Positions 7,670 to 12,462 of a DNA stretch of 25,425 nt are shown here, one piece after another. Position numbers and translations under genes: made by a program. The DNA comes from a virus. The notes under the pieces are model-generated. The model was not told where the DNA came from and did not search any database. It saw nothing but the letters and a program-made list of their open reading frames with translations. The stretch is taken from IMG/VR virus record IMGVR_UViG_3300025154_000361, positions 1 to 25,425 of that record; one strand, 5' to 3'. Every line of letters starts with the position of its first letter. The stretch's first letter is position 1.

Positions 7670-7894
7670 CTACTCCTCAAAATTCTTCACTTCGTGCATT
7701 TCGCACATACCATGAAAGTTGTCCATAAAAATAATTGCATTCCCACCTTCACACGCGCATCCAAATCCAGCAACATCACTTACGCTTCCTTGATTGATAC
7801 CGCTATTCCACGGATGTTTAAATATCACGCGCTGATGCTTACAATTACAGCAACAGCTATCGTACCATCTAGGCTTCATACAAGTATCAGACAT
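7670..7894 (-). CDS. Small Cys-rich protein, possible zinc binder
   Basis: From the ATG at 7894, 74 residues starting MSDTCMKPRWYDSCCCNCKH. Eight cysteines (CCCNC, then CACEGG, then MCEMHEV) suggest metal binding. The start is supported by AAGGAA upstream and by overlap with the end of the ribbon-helix-helix gene. Small phage proteins with a CCNC.H..................C....H pattern are common in late operons and are not characterised. No nuclease or HTH motif is visible. Confidence 0.68.
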   Translation of the reverse strand: MSDTCMKPRWYDSCCCNCKHQRVIFKHPWNSGINQGSVSDVAGFGCACEGGNAIIFMDNFHGMCEMHEVKNFEE

Positions 7895-8024
7895 GATTAT
7901 TCCTTTCCAACCAATCGGTAACAGCCCTGCGAATAATCTCGCTGACAGGCATTCCAGTCGCAAGTTTCGCAGACTTTAATCTTGACAGCAATTCAAGCGG
8001 GAAATAAAGGTTGATACGTTTCAC
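7887..8024 (-). CDS. Ribbon-helix-helix DNA-binding protein (CopG/Arc type)
   Basis: A 45-residue protein: MKRINLYFPLELLSRLKSAK, then LATGMPVSEIIRRAVTDWLE. The first strand (KRINLYFP) and two helices separated by a short turn (TGMPVSEII) are a complete ribbon-helix-helix fold, which binds DNA as a dimer through the strand. The start is GTG and overlaps the stop of the metallophosphoesterase gene (GTGA), so it is coupled. Its position inside the packaging operon makes it a candidate late regulator and one possible reader of the palindromes described here, though RHH operators are usually shorter half-sites. Confidence 0.8.
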   Translation of the reverse strand: MKRINLYFPLELLSRLKSAKLATGMPVSEIIRRAVTDWLERNNHV

Positions 8025-9238
8025 TTTATACTCACCCACGATTCTGTGTGTTCTGTTCGCTCAATAGCATCTGACACGTTCACCGGCATTGTGAATGTGA
8101 TTCCGTGGTCGCGGTGCGTTATCCACATTGCTTGACGGGGTTGTTCATACGGGAAGTTATTAGCGTATGCGTATTCATTGTAACCGCATAATGAGCTATT
8201 TACGATAAGTCGCTGCAACTGTATGAGTTGATGGAAGTGCCCGAGTAGCAATGTGTCATATCCCATATCAATCTGATTGTTACGGCTTCTTTTTTTATGG
8301 TCTCCCCTTGTTATAGGCCCGAGGCAACCAATCATAGAATCGCCCCCTCTGAACTGATCTCCATGAGTAAGCAAGTACCTATGCCCATAAATCCGGTAGT
8401 AAGCATCCGGCCCGCTTGGGATAAAAAATGTCACGCGCTTATCAGTCTTAAAATGCTTTTCCAGTAGCACATAAGTTAACCAGTCAAGCGATGTGTATGC
8501 CCTATCCTTTGCGCGTATCTTGATGGTTGTTCGCCCATGGTTGCCCGTAACACAAGGCACGAACACTTTGCCAAACTTATCAGCAAGCGTTTCTATGCAC
8601 CATATAAGCGTTCCGAACAAGTCAACGACTGCTGGTATCAACGGGATATCATTAGTCTCTTTAAGCTCATCGTGGATGTCGCCAGATACCATGTCGCCGC
8701 CGAGTGCTACGACAATTCCGGGATATTTCGGATTGACCATGTGATTATTCAGCAAATCGATTGCGCGATTTACAAGTTGCTTTGCGCGGTCTTGCGCTAT
8801 TTCGATATTGTACTTATTCACACCACCGATTTGCGTAGGATCAATCGTTTCGCCCCAATGCCAGTCTGAGCATAACAATGTCGGAACACCGGGCGATGAC
8901 TTTGGAGGCTTGGAATCAATCAACCAATTTGGCGGAACTGCCGATGTTTCAGACAATCCAAATATCTTCGACCTGATATATTTGTCTGTCAGTTCTTCAC
9001 GTTTATATGATGATAACTGCGCTTCAAGTGTAGCGATTCGATGTTTTGTTGTATCTTCATTATTCTTTACTACAACACCGCTTGGCTTAAAGTTGCGTTC
9101 CGATGCACATTTCAACCTGTTATTAAATGTCCCCCTAGGAATGTTTAATGATGCAGCAGCTTCAGTTTTATTACTACATACAGCAAGTGCGTCAATTGCT
9201 TCCTGCAATTGATCATCAGTATTTAATGGCTGGCTCAT
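8021..9238 (-). CDS. HTH-metallophosphoesterase fusion protein
   Basis: A 405-residue protein. The first 45 residues hold a helix-turn-helix (SNKTEAAASLNIPRGTFNNR), then a helical linker, then a calcineurin-like phosphoesterase domain with all metal-site motifs in order: SDWHWG, GGDMVSGD, GNHGR, THGDQF and LGHFHQ. The enzyme probably cleaves phosphodiester or phosphomonoester bonds with two metal ions; the N-terminal HTH suggests DNA as substrate or target. SbcD/Mre11-like DNA repair nucleases are related, but no Rad50/SbcC partner is present. The start at 9238 is chosen for GAGGTG upstream and an ATGA overlap with the preceding gene. Confidence 0.85.
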   Translation of the reverse strand: MSQPLNTDDQLQEAIDALAVCSNKTEAAASLNIPRGTFNNRLKCASERNFKPSGVVVKNNEDTTKHRIATLEAQLSSYKREELTDKYIRSKIFGLSETSAVPPNWLIDSKPPKSSPGVPTLLCSDWHWGETIDPTQIGGVNKYNIEIAQDRAKQLVNRAIDLLNNHMVNPKYPGIVVALGGDMVSGDIHDELKETNDIPLIPAVVDLFGTLIWCIETLADKFGKVFVPCVTGNHGRTTIKIRAKDRAYTSLDWLTYVLLEKHFKTDKRVTFFIPSGPDAYYRIYGHRYLLTHGDQFRGGDSMIGCLGPITRGDHKKRSRNNQIDMGYDTLLLGHFHQLIQLQRLIVNSSLCGYNEYAYANNFPYEQPRQAMWITHRDHGITFTMPVNVSDAIERTEHTESWVSIK

Positions 9239-9450
9239 GCGTGACACCTCGGCTTGAAAAATTGGCAGGCAACGTCTTCCATATCAACAGGAAGACCTCG
9301 TTTGAAATCGGGAACACCATCTTCCCATACAGGAATTGGCGGCGATACCCAACAATGGTATTCTTTTGCGCCCTTAACCTTTCCATAGGAGCATACACCG
9401 CAACACTCACCGGGAAATTTTTGTTTAGGTAGTGCTGTAATCTTCGCCAT
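9235..9450 (-). CDS. Small Cys-rich phage protein
   Basis: From the ATG at 9450 the product is 71 residues, MAKITALPKQKFPGECCGVC... A likely zinc site is formed by ECCGVC, HCWV and a late cysteine (VACQFFKPRC). A conserved-looking WVSPPIPVWEDG segment precedes the C-terminus. An ATG at 9462 is an alternative. It begins two bases after the stop of the upstream gene and overlaps the next by ATGA. No assigned function; the pattern resembles small structural or host-interaction proteins in phage operons. Confidence 0.62.
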   Translation of the reverse strand: MAKITALPKQKFPGECCGVCSYGKVKGAKEYHCWVSPPIPVWEDGVPDFKRGLPVDMEDVACQFFKPRCHA

Positions 9451-9451
9451 A

Positions 9452-9661
9452 TCAAGGCTCATCACAACAAATTGTATTTGATACATTCGATGGATATACG
9501 TCAATCGGCTTTCCGATTGCTTTGACATATCTCAAATCACTCTCACGTTTCCGTGATTCAATGAGCATTGCGCTCAATTGTTTTGGCGTATATTCTATGA
9601 ATTGCCCGTTCTCTACTAACTTAAAACTCAATACGCCATCAATAACGTTTTCTTCAAACAT
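9452..9661 (-). CDS. Hypothetical 69-residue protein
   Basis: The start at 9661 has a very strong ribosome-binding site (GGAGGTGAT just before the ATG), so this is almost certainly a translated gene. The protein (MFEENVIDGVLSFKLVENGQ...) has a beta-rich first half, the segment FIEYTPKQLSAMLIESRKRE which looks like a helix, and ends in CCDEP. No family recognised. It begins just after the stop of the leaderless zinc-ribbon gene. Confidence 0.75.
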   Translation of the reverse strand: MFEENVIDGVLSFKLVENGQFIEYTPKQLSAMLIESRKRESDLRYVKAIGKPIDVYPSNVSNTICCDEP

Positions 9662-9662
9662 A

Positions 9663-9863
9663 TCACCTCCCTCCGAAAATATCTTTCAAAAAATCCGGCA
9701 TTTCACTTGAATGAGATTTATTACGATTACGATTCTGATTAAGCATTGATTTGATTATGTCGTTACACGGCTTGCAATATACCGCCATACCAGCACGTAC
9801 CCTTGCATCACGCAATGTCGCCATGTATTTTCCGCAGTGATCGCAATGAAGTTCGGTGGTCAT
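9663..9863 (-). CDS. Small zinc-ribbon protein, first gene of the leftward packaging operon
   Basis: Starting at 9863 the product is 66 residues (MTTELHCDHCGKYMATLRDA...). CDHC and CKPC form a four-cysteine zinc ribbon in the first 35 residues; the rest is basic and polar. No Shine-Dalgarno precedes the ATG; instead a sigma70-type promoter ends six bases upstream, so the transcript probably starts at or next to the ATG (leaderless). This is why the short start was chosen over upstream ATGs. A truncated relative of the ribbon is found at 11562-11651. Being first in the late operon it may be a regulator or a transcription adaptor; this is inference. Confidence 0.75.
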   Translation of the reverse strand: MTTELHCDHCGKYMATLRDARVRAGMAVYCKPCNDIIKSMLNQNRNRNKSHSSEMPDFLKDIFGGR

Positions 9864-9869
9864 GGGTGC

Positions 9870-9898
9870 AATATACATACATATACACATTCTGTCAA
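9870..9898 (-). promoter_or_regulatory. Leftward promoter PL1 of the packaging operon
   Basis: On the minus strand TTGACA (9898-9893), a 17-base spacer and TATATT (9875-9870) form a near-consensus sigma70 promoter. Only six bases separate the -10 box from the ATG at 9863. The palindrome at 9914-9928 lies just upstream of the -35, an activator-like place. A twin promoter with identical spacing occurs at 11854-11882. Confidence 0.8.
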
Positions 9899-9913
9899 TT
9901 ACTTTGTATATGC

Positions 9914-9928
9914 TGTAATCGGATTACA
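9914..9928. promoter_or_regulatory. Palindromic operator copy 1
   Basis: Perfect TGTAATCGGATTACA, a 7-1-7 inverted repeat, extended by C/G to 17 bases. Its centre is 58 bases upstream of the ATG of the zinc-ribbon gene and its edge 15 bases upstream of the -35 of PL1, so a bound protein could contact RNA polymerase. Confidence 0.85.
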
Positions 9929-9944
9929 GATTTTGTCAATAACC

Positions 9945-9983
9945 TTGTTCACGCAACCTACTTTGTTCACTTTGCATGAACAA
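9945..9983. repeat. TTGTTCA direct and inverted repeats
   Basis: TTGTTCAC occurs at 9945-9952 and 9963-9970, 18 bases apart, and the second pairs with TGAACAA at 9977-9983 (perfect 7-base inverted repeat, 7-base gap). It looks like a second type of operator, distinct from the 15-bp palindrome, in the control region. Confidence 0.5.
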
Positions 9984-9997
9984 TCAAAAATAAAGAA

Positions 9998-10032
9998 AGT
10001 TATACTACCTTTTTCAGATAAATAGTATAACT
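9998..10032. repeat. Ten-base inverted repeat, hairpin candidate
   Basis: AGTTATACTA (9998-10007) and TAGTATAACT (10023-10032) are perfect reverse complements around a 15-base loop. The stem is AT-rich with no T run directly behind it, so it is a poor intrinsic terminator; it may be a binding site or an RNA structure at the end of the 10365-11847 operon transcript. Confidence 0.5.
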
Positions 10033-10054
10033 CTATTTAAGATTAGGAACTCGC

Positions 10055-10069
10055 TGTAATCGGATTACA
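10055..10069. promoter_or_regulatory. Palindromic operator copy 2
   Basis: Perfect TGTAATCGGATTACA followed by CTTAG, the same flank as the copy at 17022-17036. It lies in the non-coding region between the two leftward operons; no promoter is obvious beside it. Confidence 0.82.
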
Positions 10070-10127
10070 CTTAGTCACTTGGGACGGGACTATGTAAACA
10101 TATTCCATATTCAAGAATATAGAATGC

Positions 10128-10142
10128 TGCAATCTGATTACA
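10128..10142. promoter_or_regulatory. Degenerate operator copy
   Basis: TGCAATCTGATTACA differs from the perfect site at the third base and at the centre. A 14-base palindrome, ATATTC-AA-GAATAT (10107-10120), lies just upstream. It may be a weak site. Confidence 0.5.
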
Positions 10143-10271
10143 TTACCCATAATGGATATGTTCGTTCCCAATTTGGGTATATCAGCCAATTTTGCGCATG
10201 ATAGTTCGCATATAATTTAACCAATGTTCCAAATCACCAGCAGATTTTAATAAGTGACGGTAAATTGTAAC

Positions 10272-10286
10272 TGTAATCGGATTACA
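10272..10286. promoter_or_regulatory. Palindromic operator copy 3 (pair A, first)
   Basis: Perfect TGTAATCGGATTACA with flanks C and GAGTT. It is paired with the copy 38 bases further on; the same pair, flanks and spacing recur at 11898 and 11936. Confidence 0.85.
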
Positions 10287-10309
10287 GAGTTGAGACTTTA
10301 CTTTAAGAG

Positions 10310-10324
10310 TGTAATCGGATTACA
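10310..10324. promoter_or_regulatory. Palindromic operator copy 4 (pair A, second)
   Basis: Perfect TGTAATCGGATTACA with flanks AAGAG and CTTTTC, identical to the flanks of the copy at 11936-11950. It lies 40 bases beyond the stop of the 10365-10760 gene, so it could block or end leftward transcription like a stoperator. Confidence 0.85.
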
Positions 10325-10364
10325 CTTTTCCTTTCATTGTTTAAAAATCCGCCAAACCATGTGA

Positions 10365-10760
10365 TCAAGAAGAATCACCAAAAGCATAGTGTATGCACCC
10401 GAACATGAATGCCGTATTCCATCCCCAACTCTCATCAAACTCTATAACTGCTCCATCGTCTGGAATTTCGTTATCATCTATGCTATATCCATATTTGAAT
10501 TTTTTAGAGGAGCAATTACCAATGCGCGGCGAAGACTCAAGCTGTTCCCAGTATTTGCACGTAGAGCATCTCCCTAACACGAAGTTAGCACATTCATCTT
10601 GCACAGGCTGTTCATCAGTTTGGTAAAGGTTAGTGGTATCTGCTATGCACTTTTTGCACACATCAATCGGCTCCACCTTCATTTCAAGGCAATTAGCGCA
10701 TTGTGCATCGCCAGCGCCAAGTGGTTTCAGTTCATCAATCCGCTTCTCTATACCTTTCAT
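10365..10760 (-). CDS. Hypothetical Cys-rich phage protein, 131 residues
   Basis: The chosen start (MKGIEKRIDELKPLGAGDAQ) at 10760 follows AAGGCG. Cysteine pairs CANC, CKKC and CSTCKYW suggest two small zinc sites; the CSTCKYWE...GNCSS segment is a recurring signature of uncharacterised phage and prophage proteins. The C-terminal half is acidic with aromatic residues (DESWGWNTAFMFGCIHYAFG). Its start lies inside the end of the decayed gene upstream. No function known. Confidence 0.7.
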   Translation of the reverse strand: MKGIEKRIDELKPLGAGDAQCANCLEMKVEPIDVCKKCIADTTNLYQTDEQPVQDECANFVLGRCSTCKYWEQLESSPRIGNCSSKKFKYGYSIDDNEIPDDGAVIEFDESWGWNTAFMFGCIHYAFGDSS

Positions 10761-10920
10761 TTTTCGCCTTCGCATATCCTAACCATGCATTCGCACAGTC
10801 GTGAATCTCGTGATGATCTGATAGTCCAGCGCCACTTCGCGCCATTGGTACTGTAAACTCAATTCGCCCGCCTCTTTTCGCGGGAACTCAGTAGTTGTGC
10901 CGTATGTATTCCATTCTCAT
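10735..10920 (-). pseudogene. Small gene interrupted by an in-frame TGA
   Basis: Translation from the ATG at 10920 (overlapping the upstream stop by ATGA) gives MRMEYIRHNY, then TGA, then the same frame continues VPAKRGGRIEFTVPMARSGA and on for 52 residues in all to a TGA at 10735-10737. The junction Y-stop-VPAKRGGRI resembles the start of a small phage family with EY...YxVPAKRG.R, so the TGA probably replaced a sense codon. A separate 36-residue product from the ATG at 10845 is possible but has no ribosome-binding site. Either the gene has decayed, the stop is read through, or the sequence has an error. Confidence 0.45.
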
Positions 10921-11369
10921 ACCATCAAACCCAAAAAAATCTTGCGGATGCAATTCACAGCCGCGTCCGCACCAGTACTTCCCATATCGCTCCATTCAGG
11001 TGCAACTTCATTTAGAGTTCCTACTACACGCCTCCATGACCTCGCCTGTTGAGCTTCCGGGGATGCGTCATCACATTCCAAACTCTCATGTCGTACTCGC
11101 TCATATTCATTTTGCAATACCTTGATAAAATCCATGTATTTTAATAAAGTTGAGTGCATAGATTCGTTTCCGTTTTTTAATTCTAAAATCTCCGCGTTCA
11201 GTAGCGTAACTTGCGTATTAAGGCTCATTTTGTCCGACTCAGAAACCTCGAAAGCTGCTCTCCATTCAACATCCTGAGTAAAAATGGCTTGCCGCGCAGC
11301 AAATAAATCTGCATTCAATTCTTCCACGCGCTGCCGATATTCAGCAATTGTTTGGTCTGGGTAGCTCAT
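10917..11369 (-). CDS. Coiled-coil protein, 150 residues
   Basis: The chosen start MSYPDQTIAEYRQRVEELNA at 11369 overlaps the upstream stop by ATGA. Residues about 5-105 are a long heptad-like coiled coil (VEELNADLFAARQ, TQVTLLNAEILELK, YMDFIKVLQNEYERVR). The C-terminal 45 residues include a tryptophan-arginine stretch (ARSWRRVVGTLNEVAPEW). The C-terminal part resembles small phage proteins of unknown role. The coil suggests oligomerisation or a chaperone/tether function; nothing more can be said. Confidence 0.7.
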   Translation of the reverse strand: MSYPDQTIAEYRQRVEELNADLFAARQAIFTQDVEWRAAFEVSESDKMSLNTQVTLLNAEILELKNGNESMHSTLLKYMDFIKVLQNEYERVRHESLECDDASPEAQQARSWRRVVGTLNEVAPEWSDMGSTGADAAVNCIRKIFLGLMV

Positions 11370-11512
11370 ACATTCATCCATGCGTTATTTGCCAGCTTCT
11401 TTTGTAGGCAAGAAACCCAACCAGCGCCAACCCACACCGATTTTGTTCTCCACTCGCAGCCATCTTGACCAATCCATGATTCTGTAACTCTGCTTTCATT
11501 GTGGATCTTCAT
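11366..11512 (-). CDS. Hypothetical 48-residue Trp-rich protein
   Basis: The protein reads MKIHNESRVTESWIGQDGCE, then WRTKSVWVGAGWVSCLQKKL. It has five tryptophans and two cysteines in 48 residues. The start has GGAG upstream and the stop overlaps the next start by ATGA, so it is very likely translated. No family is recognised. The Trp- and Val-rich middle looks like a small beta fold. Confidence 0.65.
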   Translation of the reverse strand: MKIHNESRVTESWIGQDGCEWRTKSVWVGAGWVSCLQKKLANNAWMNV

Positions 11513-11528
11513 GATATTTACTCCGTTG

Positions 11529-11546
11529 TTAAAAAGATTTCAGCAT
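11529..11546 (-). CDS. Possible five-residue leader peptide (MLKSF)
   Basis: An AAGGAG site nine bases before an ATG leads into ATG-CTG-AAA-TCT-TTT-TAA. Such a good ribosome-binding site on a six-codon frame is odd; it may be a leader, or what is left of the truncated zinc-ribbon gene's downstream neighbour. Its stop lies 17 bases before the next real start. Confidence 0.25.
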   Translation of the reverse strand: MLKSF

Positions 11547-11561
11547 GTAATCACACTCCTT

Positions 11562-11651
11562 TCAGCACACCACCACCCAATCACGAATTCGGGCATCATG
11601 CAAGATAGCCATGTGTTTTCCGCAGTAATTACAGTTTAGTTCTATTCCCAT
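11562..11651 (-). CDS. Truncated zinc-ribbon paralogue, 29 residues
   Basis: The frame reads MGIELNCNYCGKHMAILHDA, then RIRDWVVVC and stop. It aligns with the operon-leading zinc ribbon at 9663-9863 (ELHCDHCGKYMATLRDAR) at both protein and DNA level, but the second CxxC pair and the tail are lost. It overlaps the end of the preceding gene out of frame and has no clear ribosome-binding site of its own. It is either a decayed duplicate or a minimal half-ribbon that could dimerise around zinc. Together with the twin promoters it shows that the two leftward operons share a duplicated head. Confidence 0.5.
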   Translation of the reverse strand: MGIELNCNYCGKHMAILHDARIRDWVVVC

Positions 11652-11847
11652 ATAACTCATCTTCAGTAATCTCAAACGAATCCATCAACGCTTTGATATA
11701 CCCATACTCAAAGCCAAGTGTGAATACGCCATCATTCCACTTGTATTGAGCTATCGTTCCACGCATATCCACAGGATAGCCAGAACGGTCAAGTCCATCA
11801 CCTCCAGTTATTCCGCGAATCTTTTTAATTGCTGATTTTTTATTCAT
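11629..11847 (-). CDS. First gene of the second leftward operon, 72 residues
   Basis: MNKKSAIKKIRGITGGDGLD begins a small protein whose middle (SGYPVDMRGTIAQYKWNDGV) looks beta-rich and whose end is helical and acidic (YIKALMDSFEITEDELYG). No family recognised. There is no strong Shine-Dalgarno; the -10 box of promoter PL2 ends six bases before the ATG, so the message is probably leaderless, as for the zinc-ribbon gene at 9863. As the first gene under an operator-controlled promoter it may be regulatory, but this is not shown by the sequence. Confidence 0.7.
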   Translation of the reverse strand: MNKKSAIKKIRGITGGDGLDRSGYPVDMRGTIAQYKWNDGVFTLGFEYGYIKALMDSFEITEDELYGNRTKL

Positions 11848-11853
11848 GCCGCC

Positions 11854-11882
11854 ACTATACAGCCTATATACACACTTGTCAA
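11854..11882 (-). promoter_or_regulatory. Leftward promoter PL2, twin of PL1
   Basis: On the minus strand TTGACA (11882-11877), a 17-base spacer and TATAGT (11859-11854), with AAAGTAA before the -35 exactly as in PL1. The -10 box ends six bases before the ATG at 11847. The operator copy at 11898-11912 is at the same distance as in PL1. Confidence 0.8.
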
Positions 11883-11897
11883 TTACTTTTAGCTTAC

Positions 11898-11912
11898 TGT
11901 AATCGGATTACA
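11898..11912. promoter_or_regulatory. Palindromic operator copy 5 (pair B, first)
   Basis: Perfect TGTAATCGGATTACA, 16 bases upstream of the -35 of PL2 and centred 58 bases from the ATG at 11847. Flanks (C and GAGTT) match pair A at 10272. Confidence 0.87.
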
Positions 11913-11935
11913 GAGTTAATGTAGTTTATGAAGAG

Positions 11936-11950
11936 TGTAATCGGATTACA
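11936..11950. promoter_or_regulatory. Palindromic operator copy 6 (pair B, second)
   Basis: Perfect TGTAATCGGATTACA, 38 bases from copy 5 and 37 bases upstream of the -35 of the rightward promoter. It lies between divergent promoters PL2 and PR, like an operator of a phage switch. Confidence 0.87.
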
Positions 11951-11986
11951 CTTTTCTCACTGTTTAGCGCGAATGTGAAATAGTTG

Positions 11987-12014
11987 TTGACTTGGTGGCG
12001 GGAATGTGGATAAT
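11987..12014 (+). promoter_or_regulatory. Rightward promoter PR
   Basis: TTGACT (11987-11992), 16-base spacer, GATAAT (12009-12014). Transcription would begin near 12021 and run through the attenuator-like hairpin and structured RNA into the HNH and methyltransferase genes. Confidence 0.6.
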
Positions 12015-12054
12015 GACTACCTATCAGCGGTTGCGCGCTAGTTTGATTCGATTG

Positions 12055-12133
12055 AAGCCTTAATCTCATCATGTTTTGAATCCTTCGGGAAGGTGCGCAA
12101 CCACCTAAAGACATGAGCAGATTAAGGCTTTTT
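12055..12133 (+). terminator. Attenuator-like terminator in the PR leader
   Basis: AAGCCTTAATCT (12055-12066) pairs perfectly with AGATTAAGGCTT (12119-12130), followed by TTT (five Ts in all from 12129). The 52-base loop contains CCTT-CGGG-AAGG (12082-12093). A crossing helix, GGTTGCGC (12029-12036) with GCGCAACC (12095-12102), could compete or form a pseudoknot. It would end most PR transcripts after about 110 bases unless antagonised. Confidence 0.6.
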
Positions 12134-12244
12134 GCTTTCCGCTGGTCGCAAGTGACGCGATAGACAGTGACCTGCATGGGTCGGATGCACCGGATACACC
12201 GATACTTAAATGGCAACTCAACGGATTGCCAAATTAACGATAAG

Positions 12245-12446
12245 GTCAGCCCTATATTCTTGCGCCGGGGTTCTTACAGATAGCGTGGATAGCGTCAGTA
12301 AGCGAAACAGGTAAAGCACAAAGTGAAGCGTTTGGTCGGACGTTACCCGACACCTGATAAGTGAGAGATAATCCGCTGGTTTGCAAATAGCCCCAGCAGT
12401 AACCCTGACAAGGTAGGAAGTTCACGGGACGGCGCAAGCTATGGGA
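12245..12446 (+). ncRNA. Structured RNA candidate ahead of the HNH gene
   Basis: A nested set of helices can be drawn. H1 CTTGCGCCG (12259-12267) with CGGCGCAAG (12430-12438), extended by CCC-ATA (12250-12256) with TAT-GGG (12440-12445). H2 GGGTT (12268-12272) with AACCC (12401-12405). Inside H2 are three arms: H3 CTTAC (12273-12277)/GTAAG (12298-12302); H4 CAGGT (12308-12312)/ACCTG (12352-12356) stacked on H5 GTCGG (12335-12339)/CCGAC (12347-12351); and H6 GCTGG (12375-12379)/CCAGC (12393-12397). GTCAG (12245-12249) could pair with CTGAC (12405-12409) as a pseudoknot. No open frame explains the region, which is more GC-rich than the adjacent gene. It does not show group I core or IscB guide-RNA sequences I know. 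It ends just before the HNH ribosome-binding site, which itself lies in the loop of ATATT/AATAT. Confidence 0.55.
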
Positions 12447-12462
12447 TATTACGAAAGGCAAT

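Larger units (their letters stand above)
9899..10364. other. Non-coding control region between the leftward operons
   Basis: No frame here has a start, ribosome-binding site and sensible protein on either strand. The stretch holds four perfect and one degenerate 15-bp palindromes, TTGTTCA repeats, a 10-base inverted repeat and a 14-base palindrome. It is AT-rich. It separates the 3' end of the 10365-11847 operon from promoter PL1 and is best read as a regulator landing platform. Confidence 0.7.

Noticed and set aside
10305-10330. Operator copies read as intrinsic terminators because of AGTGTAATC-G-GATTACACT followed by TTTTC
   Set aside because: The stem is AT-rich, the one-base centre leaves no loop without breaking pairs, and the same palindrome occurs at promoters and without T runs.
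12245-12446. Group I or group II intron
   Set aside because: No P/Q/R/S core strings, no domain V, and no split gene around it; the HNH gene has its own start and ribosome-binding site.
12245-12462. Guide RNA of an IscB/HEARO system for the HNH gene
   Set aside because: The downstream protein has no RuvC motifs or IscB layout; only an HNH domain and a DUF1376-like domain are seen.
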